A stretch of 64,000 bases of DNA from JAGHEK01 sp044426235. Lineage in GTDB: Bacteria > Bacillota > Clostridia > Peptostreptococcales > Peptostreptococcaceae. This document shows, one piece after another, positions 24,602 through 31,847 of this stretch; the stretch's first letter is position 1, and every line of letters begins with the position of its first letter. Location of the stretch: assembly GCA_044426235.1 (NCBI GenBank), contig JAWXUS010000001.1, positions 124,001 through 188,000 on the forward strand, given 5' to 3'. The translations under genes were made by a program, and so were the position numbers. A model generated the notes under the pieces. It was not told where the DNA came from and did no database searches. It was given only the letters and a program-made list of their open reading frames with translations.

Positions 24602-26266
24602 TTAAACTTCCATAATGATAGGAAGGATCATTGGATTTCTCTTTGTTCTTTGGTATAAATAATCACGTAAGTTTTCTTTTATACTATTTTTTAAGAATGC
24701 CCATTCTCTAATTCCTTTTTCTTCACATTCATCTAAAACATTTTTAAGAATTAATTTAGCTCCATCCATTAACCCTTCAGACTCTCTAACATATACAAAT
24801 CCTCTTGATATAACATCTGGTCCAGCTAAAATTCTTCCTTCTTCTTTTGAAATAGTAACAACTACTATCATAAGACCATCTTCAGATAAGTGTTTTCTAT
24901 CTCTTAAAACTATATTTCCAACATCTCCAACACCAAGTCCATCAACTAATACTTGACCTGTTTGAATAGTTCCATTAAATCTTGCAGAATTTTTATCAAG
25001 TTCTAATACATCTCCTGTTTTACCGATGAATATATTAGAATATGGCATACCAAGTTCGTGAGAAAGTTCTGCATGTTTTTTAAGCATTCTGTATTCTCCA
25101 TGTACTGGCATAAAGAATTTTGGCCTTGCAAGTGTTTGTATAAGCTTTAATTCTTCTTGCTTTGCATGTCCCGAAACGTGAATATTTGGTTCATCATGAA
25201 CAACTTTTGCACCTTTTTCAGATAAAGCATTTATAACTTTAGATACTGATTTTTCATTCCCTGGAATTGGGTGTGCAGAAATTATTATTAAATCTCCATG
25301 CTTAATCTCAAGTTTTTTATGGTCACTACTTGCCATTCTTGAAAGTGCAGACATTGGCTCACCTTGAGAACCTGTAGTTATTATTACTATTTCTTTATCT
25401 TCGTACTTATTAATATCATTTAAATCAATTAACATATCATCAGGTACAGTTAGATAACCTAATTCTTGTGCTACCCCAACAACGTTTATCATAGATCTTC
25501 CAGTAACTGCAACTTTTCTATTAAATCTTTTTGCTGCATTTATTATTTGTTGAAGTCTATGAATATTTGATGCGAAAGTCGCAATTATTATTCTATTTCT
25601 TGATGATTTTCTAAATAAATCAAGTATTCCTTCACCAACTGATTTTTCAGATGCAGTATATCCTGGTGATTCTGCATTAGTACTATCAGCCATTAAAAGA
25701 AGTATTCCTTTCTTACTTAGTTCACAAATTCTATGAAGATCCATAACTTCTCCATCTATTGGAGTAAAATCAACCTTAAAATCTCCTGTGTGATAAATTA
25801 TTCCTTGATCTGTATGAATTGCAAGAGAACAAGCGTCTGGTATACTATGATTATTTTTTATATATTCAACATCCATAGCTCCCATTTTAACTATTTCTTT
25901 TGCCGATATAGCATTTAAATTAACGTTTTCTAATTTATGTTCTCTTAATTTTACTTCTATTAAACCTATACATAATTTTGATGCATAAACCGCTACATTA
26001 ATATTTTTTAATATATAAGGAAGTGCTCCTATATGATCTTCATGACCGTGAGTTATAAATATTCCTTTTATTTTATCTTTATTATTTATAAGATATGTTA
26101 TATCAGGTATTACAATATCAATCCCAAGCATATCATCTTCTGGAAAACTCATTCCAGCATCAATTACTATAATTTCGTCTTTGTACTCTATAAGTGTCAT
26201 ATTTTTTCCTATTTCATTTAATCCACCAAGAGCCATGACTTTTATTTTGTTATTTTTTTTATACAT
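24602..26266 (-). CDS. rnj: Ribonuclease J
   Basis: The 554-residue metallo-beta-lactamase/beta-CASP ribonuclease matures and degrades RNA. The N-terminal block is VMALGGLNEIGKNM. Zinc ligands lie in FITHGHEDHIGALPY (HxHxDH), NHSIPDA and YHTGDFK. The beta-CASP part has MADSTNAESPGYT, ITTGSQGEPMSALSRMA and VSGHAKQEE, followed by FFMPVHGEYRML. The C-terminal domain ends KRNPMILPIIMEV. The length equals RNase J1/J2. The ATG follows AAAGGAGATGATAGG. It is monocistronic and divergent from the membrane protein at 26492. Confidence 0.96.
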   Translation of the reverse strand: MYKKNNKIKVMALGGLNEIGKNMTLIEYKDEIIVIDAGMSFPEDDMLGIDIVIPDITYLINNKDKIKGIFITHGHEDHIGALPYILKNINVAVYASKLCIGLIEVKLREHKLENVNLNAISAKEIVKMGAMDVEYIKNNHSIPDACSLAIHTDQGIIYHTGDFKVDFTPIDGEVMDLHRICELSKKGILLLMADSTNAESPGYTASEKSVGEGILDLFRKSSRNRIIIATFASNIHRLQQIINAAKRFNRKVAVTGRSMINVVGVAQELGYLTVPDDMLIDLNDINKYEDKEIVIITTGSQGEPMSALSRMASSDHKKLEIKHGDLIIISAHPIPGNEKSVSKVINALSEKGAKVVHDEPNIHVSGHAKQEELKLIQTLARPKFFMPVHGEYRMLKKHAELSHELGMPYSNIFIGKTGDVLELDKNSARFNGTIQTGQVLVDGLGVGDVGNIVLRDRKHLSEDGLMIVVVTISKEEGRILAGPDVISRGFVYVRESEGLMDGAKLILKNVLDECEEKGIREWAFLKNSIKENLRDYLYQRTKRNPMILPIIMEV

Positions 26267-26491
26267 CCTATCATCTCCTTTATGCCTATATTTACGCTCT
26301 TTAACTAAAAAATAATATCTTTTCTACGAACTATTCAACAGTTATTAATATTGTATCACATTTTTTGATAATTTTTAAGTAATATTTAAAATACAATTAA
26401 ATTATTTTTTTGACAAATTATATTTATTTTGATATTCTTAAATTTAAAAATATTAATATAATAATACTATACTTATTTAAAAGGAGTTTCC

Positions 26492-27229
26492 ATGAGAGGA
26501 AAAACGCATTGTACAGTAGGTATTTTAGCATATATACAAAGTTGTATATTTCTTAAATTACCAATTTCAGTAATAACATTATTTTTATCTGTATTTTTTT
26601 CATTACTACCAGATTTAGATGAGCCAAGTTCTACTATATCTAGTTTTTTTCTAAATAGAAAATTGTCAAAAAAAATTTTAAAAAATATTGTATTCTTTTT
26701 AAGTTTAATAATCTTTATTTATTCAATAACTTTAAATAACAACTATTATATGAGTTCTCTACTTTTTGTTTGTTTTATTATTTTTAACGAATCTAAATTA
26801 AACAACAAAAATTTAAGAAAACTTTTTATCTCGCTGATATTTATGCTTTTATCAACGATTGCTTATATGATTTCAAAAGATATCTATATTAGTGTACTAA
26901 TATTATTTTTATCCATTTTTCCTTGGTTAAAACATAGAGGATTTTCTCATAGTATTCTCGCAATCTGTTTAATTTATTTTTTACTTAAAAATATTGAAGA
27001 AAAATATAATATAAAGTATCTTGCACTACTAAGTTCTATTAGTTATTCAAGCCATATTTTCTTAGGTGATATCTTTACCAAAAGTGGCGTTGCTATATTT
27101 TATCCAATTTCATCAAAAAAAATTTCACTTAGTCCTTTTTCTGTAGGTAGTTATTGGTGTAATGTGCTTGAGTATATCTTTATTGCTATACTTTTATTAT
27201 CAATTTTTATCACTTCAATAAGTCTATAA
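26492..27229 (+). CDS. YdjM-like (DUF457) membrane-bound metal-dependent hydrolase
   Basis: This 245-residue membrane protein starts MRGKTHCTVGILAYIQS, matching the THxxxG start of the YdjM/DUF457 family. It has several hydrophobic segments, the motif LFFSLLPDLDEPSSTIS (an acidic cluster after helix 2) and FPWLKHRGFSHSI (the conserved HRGxTHS-like motif). A later SHIFLGDIFTKSGV matches the H-x-x-x-D block. Conserved His/Asp residues suggest a metal site; the function is poorly known in all members. The ATG follows AAAAGGAG. It converges on fur with a shared bidirectional terminator. Confidence 0.85.
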   Translation: MRGKTHCTVGILAYIQSCIFLKLPISVITLFLSVFFSLLPDLDEPSSTISSFFLNRKLSKKILKNIVFFLSLIIFIYSITLNNNYYMSSLLFVCFIIFNESKLNNKNLRKLFISLIFMLLSTIAYMISKDIYISVLILFLSIFPWLKHRGFSHSILAICLIYFLLKNIEEKYNIKYLALLSSISYSSHIFLGDIFTKSGVAIFYPISSKKISLSPFSVGSYWCNVLEYIFIAILLLSIFITSISL

Positions 27230-27230
27230 T

Positions 27231-27262
27231 AAAAAACTACACTTAAATCAGTGTAGTTTTTT
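27231..27262. terminator. Bidirectional terminator between ydjM-like gene and fur
   Basis: AAAAAACTACACT and AGTGTAGTTTTTT form a perfect 13-bp stem around TAAATC, with T-runs on both strands, between the two converging stop codons. Confidence 0.95.
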
Positions 27263-27263
27263 A

Positions 27264-27698
27264 TTATCTACAATTTACGCATAATCCATAAAATTTAACA
27301 TCGTGATCTACTATATCAAATTTATATGCACTTTGTATTCTTTGTTCGATTTCTTCTAATAAATCTTCTTTTACTTCGATTATATTAAGGCATTCCTTAC
27401 ATATTAAATGGTGATGATGATGAGATTTATTTTTATCTAAATTAATTTCATATCTTACACATCCATCATCTAGATTTAATTTTGAAATTAAATCAATTTC
27501 ATCAAGCATTTGCATAGTTCTATAAACTGTTGCAATTCCGATTTCTGGACAATTCACTTTTACTAAATCATAAATTTGCTCACTACTTAAATGCTTTTCA
27601 TTATTTTCAATTAAAGTTTCAATTACAGCCCTTCTCTGTGGAGTAACTTTAAAACCAAAATCCCTTAATTTTTCTTTTATTATTTCTATAGTATTCAT
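27264..27698 (-). CDS. fur: Fur-family metal-responsive repressor
   Basis: The 144-residue protein has an N-terminal winged helix (LRDFGFKVTPQRRAVIETL and GIATVYRTMQMLDE) and a dimerisation domain with a histidine-rich metal site NKSHHHHHLICKECLNIIEV and a C-terminal CVNC. The two CxxC pairs form the structural zinc site. Fur, Zur and PerR cannot be separated with certainty; its place in the conserved clostridial block supports Fur. Its promoter at 27747-27775 is strong. A Fur-type operator is present at 10583 in front of the metal importer. Confidence 0.9.
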   Translation of the reverse strand: MNTIEIIKEKLRDFGFKVTPQRRAVIETLIENNEKHLSSEQIYDLVKVNCPEIGIATVYRTMQMLDEIDLISKLNLDDGCVRYEINLDKNKSHHHHHLICKECLNIIEVKEDLLEEIEQRIQSAYKFDIVDHDVKFYGLCVNCR

Positions 27699-27746
27699 AT
27701 ATATTAACCTCTCAACTGATAATCTTTTTTAATTGTTCTAATTGAT

Positions 27747-27775
27747 ATTGTACTTTAATCTATTTATTTTGTCAA
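27747..27775 (-). promoter_or_regulatory. Promoter of fur
   Basis: On the minus strand TTGACA (27770-27775) and TACAAT (27747-27752) are spaced by exactly 17 bp, about 50-75 bp before the fur ATG. The leader after it is AT-rich without a clear Fur box. Confidence 0.85.
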
Positions 27776-27776
27776 T

Positions 27777-27803
27777 AAAAAAAAGGATGCTTAGCATCCT
27801 TTT
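27777..27803 (-). terminator. Terminator of the DUF1292 gene
   Basis: AAAAGGATGC and GCATCCTTTT form a perfect 10-bp stem around TAA, followed by eight Ts on the minus strand. It overlaps the upstream edge of the fur promoter. Confidence 0.93.
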
Positions 27804-27809
27804 AACTTC

Positions 27810-28079
27810 TTATTCTTCGTCGTAATCTAGACCTTCTTCTTCCATAATTGTGTTATAAACATCAACTACTATTTGATACTCATCCTCATCTTCAAGTGCA
27901 ACTAAAACGTCACCTTGTTCATCAGTATCTATTCTAAATACAAGAGCCTCATCATCTTCTTGTTCGTCAAGAGGTAACAATATTGCATACTCTTTTCCTT
28001 CTGCCTCTAGAGTTAAAATTATTTCAAATTCTCTCTCTATTCCTTCTTCGTCTATTAAGTTTACTATGTTATCTTCCAT
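27810..28079 (-). CDS. DUF1292 acidic small protein
   Basis: The 89-residue, strongly acidic protein has the DUF1292 pattern: VNLIDEEGIEREFEIILTLE, KEYAILLPLDEQEDDEALVF and a tail ending EEEGLDYDEE. It is found next to ruvX, ireB and alaS in many Firmicutes and has no established function. The ATG follows GAGGTGATATTTT. Here the usual ruvX neighbour is separated from it by an EEP-family gene. Confidence 0.88.
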   Translation of the reverse strand: MEDNIVNLIDEEGIEREFEIILTLEAEGKEYAILLPLDEQEDDEALVFRIDTDEQGDVLVALEDEDEYQIVVDVYNTIMEEEGLDYDEE

Positions 28080-28146
28080 AAAATATCACCTCATTCAATA
28101 AGTATGATTTTATTATACTCAATTTTCTCATATTTTACAATAAATA

Positions 28147-28893
28147 TTAAAATTTTATTTTGGCTTTAATTGGATAATGATCAGACATAGATTCAATCAA
28201 AACTTCATAGTCTATTATATCAATTTTTGGCGAAACAAATATGTAATCGATTCTTTCAAGTCCTGCTTGAAGTGTTAAAGTATTTGAATTTCCAGTTTCT
28301 TTTGCAGCATCTAAAAGAATTCCTTCATCAATATCTAAATTATAAGCATTAAAATCTCCAACTACAATATATGGATTATCAAGCCTTTTTAAATATTCAA
28401 GCATTTCATCTATTTGAACAGTTTGTTCTTCATAACTAAGCCCTAAATGAAGATTTATTATATCAATCTTTTTTCCTTTTATACTAATAGTAGTATGTAG
28501 CATGCCCCTTTGTTCTTTTTTACTAGTAAGATATATATGATTTTCATATTTTATTGGATATTTAGAATGAATTGATAAACCATAATTATTTCCAGATTTT
28601 AATACATTTGCACCAAAATATGAATACATATTAAGCTCTTCTTTAAAACTACTAACCTGAAAACCTGCCTTTGAAGATTCATTCACCTCCTGCAAACAAA
28701 TTATATCGGCATCCAAATTTTTAAGAAAATTCATAGTATCATAAAGAGTCGGAAACATATGTTTATCAAGCCCACTGTGTATATTATAACTAACTATACT
28801 AAGTTCTTTTTTTGATGGAAGATAATTAAATTCATAAAAAGTAACAAAACTTAGCATAAATATATTTAAAATTACTATAAATTTCTTTATAAT
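28147..28893 (-). CDS. Endonuclease/exonuclease/phosphatase family protein, exported, AUU start likely
   Basis: The EEP fold is clear: ELSIVSYNIHSG, ADIICLQEVNES, IDIINLHLGLS, PYIVVGDFNAY, ERIDYIFVSPK and MSDHYPIKAKI carry the Asn, Glu, Asp-Asn and Asp-His catalytic residues. An internal ATG at 28857 has no ribosome binding site. AAAGGAAG lies further up, and six bases after it comes ATT at 28891-28893. Reading from there adds a lysine-hydrophobic signal peptide (I-K-K-F-I-V-I-L-N-I-F-M-L), giving about 248 residues. The substrate could be a nucleic acid, phospholipid or inositol phosphate. Confidence 0.82.
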   Translation of the reverse strand: MIKKFIVILNIFMLSFVTFYEFNYLPSKKELSIVSYNIHSGLDKHMFPTLYDTMNFLKNLDADIICLQEVNESSKAGFQVSSFKEELNMYSYFGANVLKSGNNYGLSIHSKYPIKYENHIYLTSKKEQRGMLHTTISIKGKKIDIINLHLGLSYEEQTVQIDEMLEYLKRLDNPYIVVGDFNAYNLDIDEGILLDAAKETGNSNTLTLQAGLERIDYIFVSPKIDIIDYEVLIESMSDHYPIKAKIKF

Positions 28894-28943
28894 CTCACTT
28901 CCTTTATTTCATAGATACTTATAGTTTATTTTCTTTTCAAAAA

Positions 28944-28971
28944 AAAAATACCATCAAACGATGGTATTTTT
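28944..28971 (-). terminator. Terminator after ruvX
   Basis: AAAAATACCATC and GATGGTATTTTT form a 12-bp stem around a four-base loop, followed by Ts on the minus strand. It closes the alaS-ireB-(membrane protein)-ruvX operon. Confidence 0.94.
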
Positions 28972-28973
28972 AA

Positions 28974-29399
28974 TTATAATCTTCCTTGTCTATCTAAATA
29001 ACCTTGTAAAATTATAACTGCCGCCAACATATCTATTACTTTTTTTCTTTTTTGACGACTTATATCTCCTTCAAGTAAACTTCTCTCAGCGGCAACTGTA
29101 CTAAGTCTTTCGTCCCAGTATTCAACCTTAAGACCTGTTTCTTCTTCTAATAATTCACAAAACTTAACAACCTTTTCACCTTGAGGTCCTATAGTTCCAT
29201 TCATATTCTTTGGAAGTCCAGAAACAATTTTTTTAACATCTTTTTCTTTTATTATTTTAAATAATTCTTCTAAATCTTTTTTCTTTGAAACTCTTCTAAC
29301 TGTAGTTATTGGTTGTGCAGTAAACCCCATTAAGTCACTAACTGCTACTCCAATAGTTTTATCTCCAACATCAAGTCCCATTATTCTATCTTTTATCAT
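28974..29399 (-). CDS. ruvX: Holliday junction resolvase-like protein (YqgF/RuvX)
   Basis: The 141-residue RNase H-fold nuclease has MGLDVGDKTIGVAVSDLMG at the N-terminus, VSGLPKNMNGTIGPQGEKV, VEYWDERLSTVAAERSLLEG and VIDMLAAVIILQGYLD. Homologues act in 16S rRNA 5' maturation and possibly in recombination. The ATG overlaps the stop of the upstream membrane-protein gene and is preceded by GAAGGAG. It is part of the conserved alaS operon. Confidence 0.94.
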   Translation of the reverse strand: MIKDRIMGLDVGDKTIGVAVSDLMGFTAQPITTVRRVSKKKDLEELFKIIKEKDVKKIVSGLPKNMNGTIGPQGEKVVKFCELLEEETGLKVEYWDERLSTVAAERSLLEGDISRQKRKKVIDMLAAVIILQGYLDRQGRL

Positions 29400-31573
29400 T
29401 AATTTTCTCCTTCTGATTCACACATCATATCCATACTAATTATTAAAATCGGAATTAATATGTATATTGATGCTGTAGCTGCTGCCACAATACCTGAGTC
29501 ATTCACTAAAAGAGTCGTTATGCATCCAACCATCGATGCTACAAACCCTTTAAATATAACTGGATATTTCTCAGATATTTGCATAAAATGTCCTTTTGGT
29601 TTAAATATCAGAGATGCTATAACTAATACTCCAACAAGTAAAATATTAGCCCAAACACTAGTTTGTGCAAGTTTTAAATTCATTTGTATTTTTCTTGAAA
29701 ATGTTTCAATTATTGCACTTGGTCCTTCATTTAATATTTGACTTACAAATAATGATAAGTGTGATTGTGTATCGAGTAAGAAATCAAGAGCTGCAAATCC
29801 ACAAACTACAAGTACAGTTAATACTCCTATCATAATAACTTTTTTTAAATCAAGTTTAACATCAAATATAAGTAATATAAAAAGTAAGTATGCAACACAT
29901 TCAGAAATCGCACCACCAACATTTGCACCCATTGAAGGGAAAGCACTAGTAATTAATATTATAATAGAAAGTAATACCATACTCCATCTTGGAAGTTTAT
30001 TATAATTTACTAAAACACTCATTGCAAATACTGCGCAAGCAATAGTAACACCTTCATATTCATTTCCAATACCATAATACCTTGCACCAACTATAGCATC
30101 ATAACTCATAATATTATTTGACATTAAATAAGTTCCATTCATTGAATCAATAACTATAACAATCATCGTTATTGTTGATAGGAATCCCATCTGCTTTATA
30201 TCATCATTTTTAAATAACATTCTTGACAATAAATAGAAGAATATTGTAACAAACACTATCGCCATACCAATTAATTTACCTTCATTAAAATTAAATATCG
30301 GTGCAACTAAAAGCGCAAGTGGCATTATTAAACCAAGTTTTATAAATTCTTTTAAAATTGTTGAAATCTCTTTTGATCTCGGAATTTTTTTTCTAAATAA
30401 TACTAAAAGGGCTCCAAGTATCCAAGAAATGGTTACAACTCCAACAAAAGTATTAACAAAATTTGCTCTATTAATAGATATAGTAGCCATTTTTTCTAAT
30501 TCATAATCAAGATATTCAATAGCTTTATTTTTTTCTATATATTCAAAACTTCTTCCAACCATATCGACATTTTCCAAATCAAATTCATTTAAAATATCTC
30601 GACCAATATCTAAATTAGCAACTACACCTTCTCTTCTTGTTGTAGTTGAAGTTAACAATCCTTTTCCATCTCCATCAAATTTAATAACTGGTGCAAGCCT
30701 TCTTCTAGCTGCACTATCTATGTGATTATAAAAAGGACTTACAATATATAAAATATCATTTTCATCAATCAATTCTAAAACATTTGAAATATATCCATCA
30801 ATATACTCATAAATACTATCTTTCATAACTTGGTAACTATTTTCATTTAAGTAGTAATCATATTCGTCAAATCTATATGTATCCCCAAGTTCAACAAAAA
30901 CTATGTCTTTTTCTTCATAATATTTCTTAGTTTCTTCAAATAATTTTTCATAATCAGTTCTAATTCCATAAGGCATAGAATTATCTAAAATATTTATATC
31001 TTCAATATTTCCATCTTCAATACGACCAAAATAGTCCATAACGAAAAGTCCAAGATTTCTATTTGGTATAACTTCACCATCTTCCATCTTATCACTATTT
31101 CCAATAATAGCACTAGATATATTATTATCAACTAACGTTTGACCAAAAGACCCTAAAGTAGCTCCATATTGACCATTATTTTCATTTTCCCTAATCGATA
31201 AATTAATTTGAAGATCATTTATATACTTTGGCTCTTCTCCAGTTTTAGCAAAATATATTTCATCATTGGTTTCAGTTGATTCAACAAAATCAATATTTGC
31301 TTGGCTTGAAACACTTGATCGTCTTCCAGATCCCATAGTAGCATAACTTCTTCTATCATCATTACCTTGGTCTCCTCTAGTGTTCATAAGACCAACATAT
31401 CCTCTTTTATAAAGTTCTGCTTTTAAAGAGTCAATCTGTATTAAATCGTTAAAATTTGTTCTATTCATACTCAAAAATATAACTTTGCCTTTTTCATCGG
31501 CAAAGCTATATCCTGAAGTAGAAATTATACATATCATAATAGATAAAATTAATGATATTAATTTCTTATTCAT
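29399..31573 (-). CDS. Large membrane protein with extracellular alkaline-phosphatase-like domain
   Basis: This 724-residue protein has a signal peptide (1-25, ending SFA), an extracellular region of about 350 residues and about nine to ten membrane helices. The extracellular part contains VIFLSMNRTNFNDL, FVELGDTYRFDEYDYY and LYIVSPF, which is reminiscent of alkaline-phosphatase-superfamily folds; that assignment is tentative. In the membrane part, GARYYGIGNEYEGV and LVNDSGIVAAATAS look like conserved functional loops. It sits between ireB and ruvX in the alaS operon. A role in cell-surface polymer handling is plausible but not shown. Confidence 0.75.
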   Translation of the reverse strand: MNKKLISLILSIMICIISTSGYSFADEKGKVIFLSMNRTNFNDLIQIDSLKAELYKRGYVGLMNTRGDQGNDDRRSYATMGSGRRSSVSSQANIDFVESTETNDEIYFAKTGEEPKYINDLQINLSIRENENNGQYGATLGSFGQTLVDNNISSAIIGNSDKMEDGEVIPNRNLGLFVMDYFGRIEDGNIEDINILDNSMPYGIRTDYEKLFEETKKYYEEKDIVFVELGDTYRFDEYDYYLNENSYQVMKDSIYEYIDGYISNVLELIDENDILYIVSPFYNHIDSAARRRLAPVIKFDGDGKGLLTSTTTRREGVVANLDIGRDILNEFDLENVDMVGRSFEYIEKNKAIEYLDYELEKMATISINRANFVNTFVGVVTISWILGALLVLFRKKIPRSKEISTILKEFIKLGLIMPLALLVAPIFNFNEGKLIGMAIVFVTIFFYLLSRMLFKNDDIKQMGFLSTITMIVIVIDSMNGTYLMSNNIMSYDAIVGARYYGIGNEYEGVTIACAVFAMSVLVNYNKLPRWSMVLLSIIILITSAFPSMGANVGGAISECVAYLLFILLIFDVKLDLKKVIMIGVLTVLVVCGFAALDFLLDTQSHLSLFVSQILNEGPSAIIETFSRKIQMNLKLAQTSVWANILLVGVLVIASLIFKPKGHFMQISEKYPVIFKGFVASMVGCITTLLVNDSGIVAAATASIYILIPILIISMDMMCESEGEN

Positions 31574-31581
31574 ATTTCAAC

Positions 31582-31836
31582 CTACTTTCTTCTAAAGTAG
31601 AAATTCATTACTTCTTCAAGAATTTCATCTCTCTCAAAACTTTTTATCATATTTCTAGCATTTTTATGACTCGTTATATAACTTAAATCTCCAGACAATA
31701 CATATCCTATAATTTGATTTATCGAATTATAGCCTTTTTCTTTCAAAGCTTGATTTATTATTTTTAATGCTTGCTCAATACTTAAATAGTCATCTTCCAA
31801 AGAAGTCATTGTAACTGTTTTTTCTAAATTATCCAT
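31582..31836 (-). CDS. IreB family regulatory phosphoprotein (UPF0297)
   Basis: The 84-residue protein has the IreB pattern: an N-terminal TVTMTSLEDD segment with threonines that in enterococcal IreB are phosphorylated by the kinase IreK, then EQALKIINQALKEKGYNSIN, QIIGYVLSGDLSYITSHKNA and RDEILEEVMNFYF. It tunes a PASTA-kinase signalling pathway linked to cell-wall stress in Enterococcus; the same role here is inference. The ATG follows AATAGGAGG. It lies eleven bases after alaS. Confidence 0.93.
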   Translation of the reverse strand: MDNLEKTVTMTSLEDDYLSIEQALKIINQALKEKGYNSINQIIGYVLSGDLSYITSHKNARNMIKSFERDEILEEVMNFYFRRK

Positions 31837-31847
31837 AAAATTACCTC

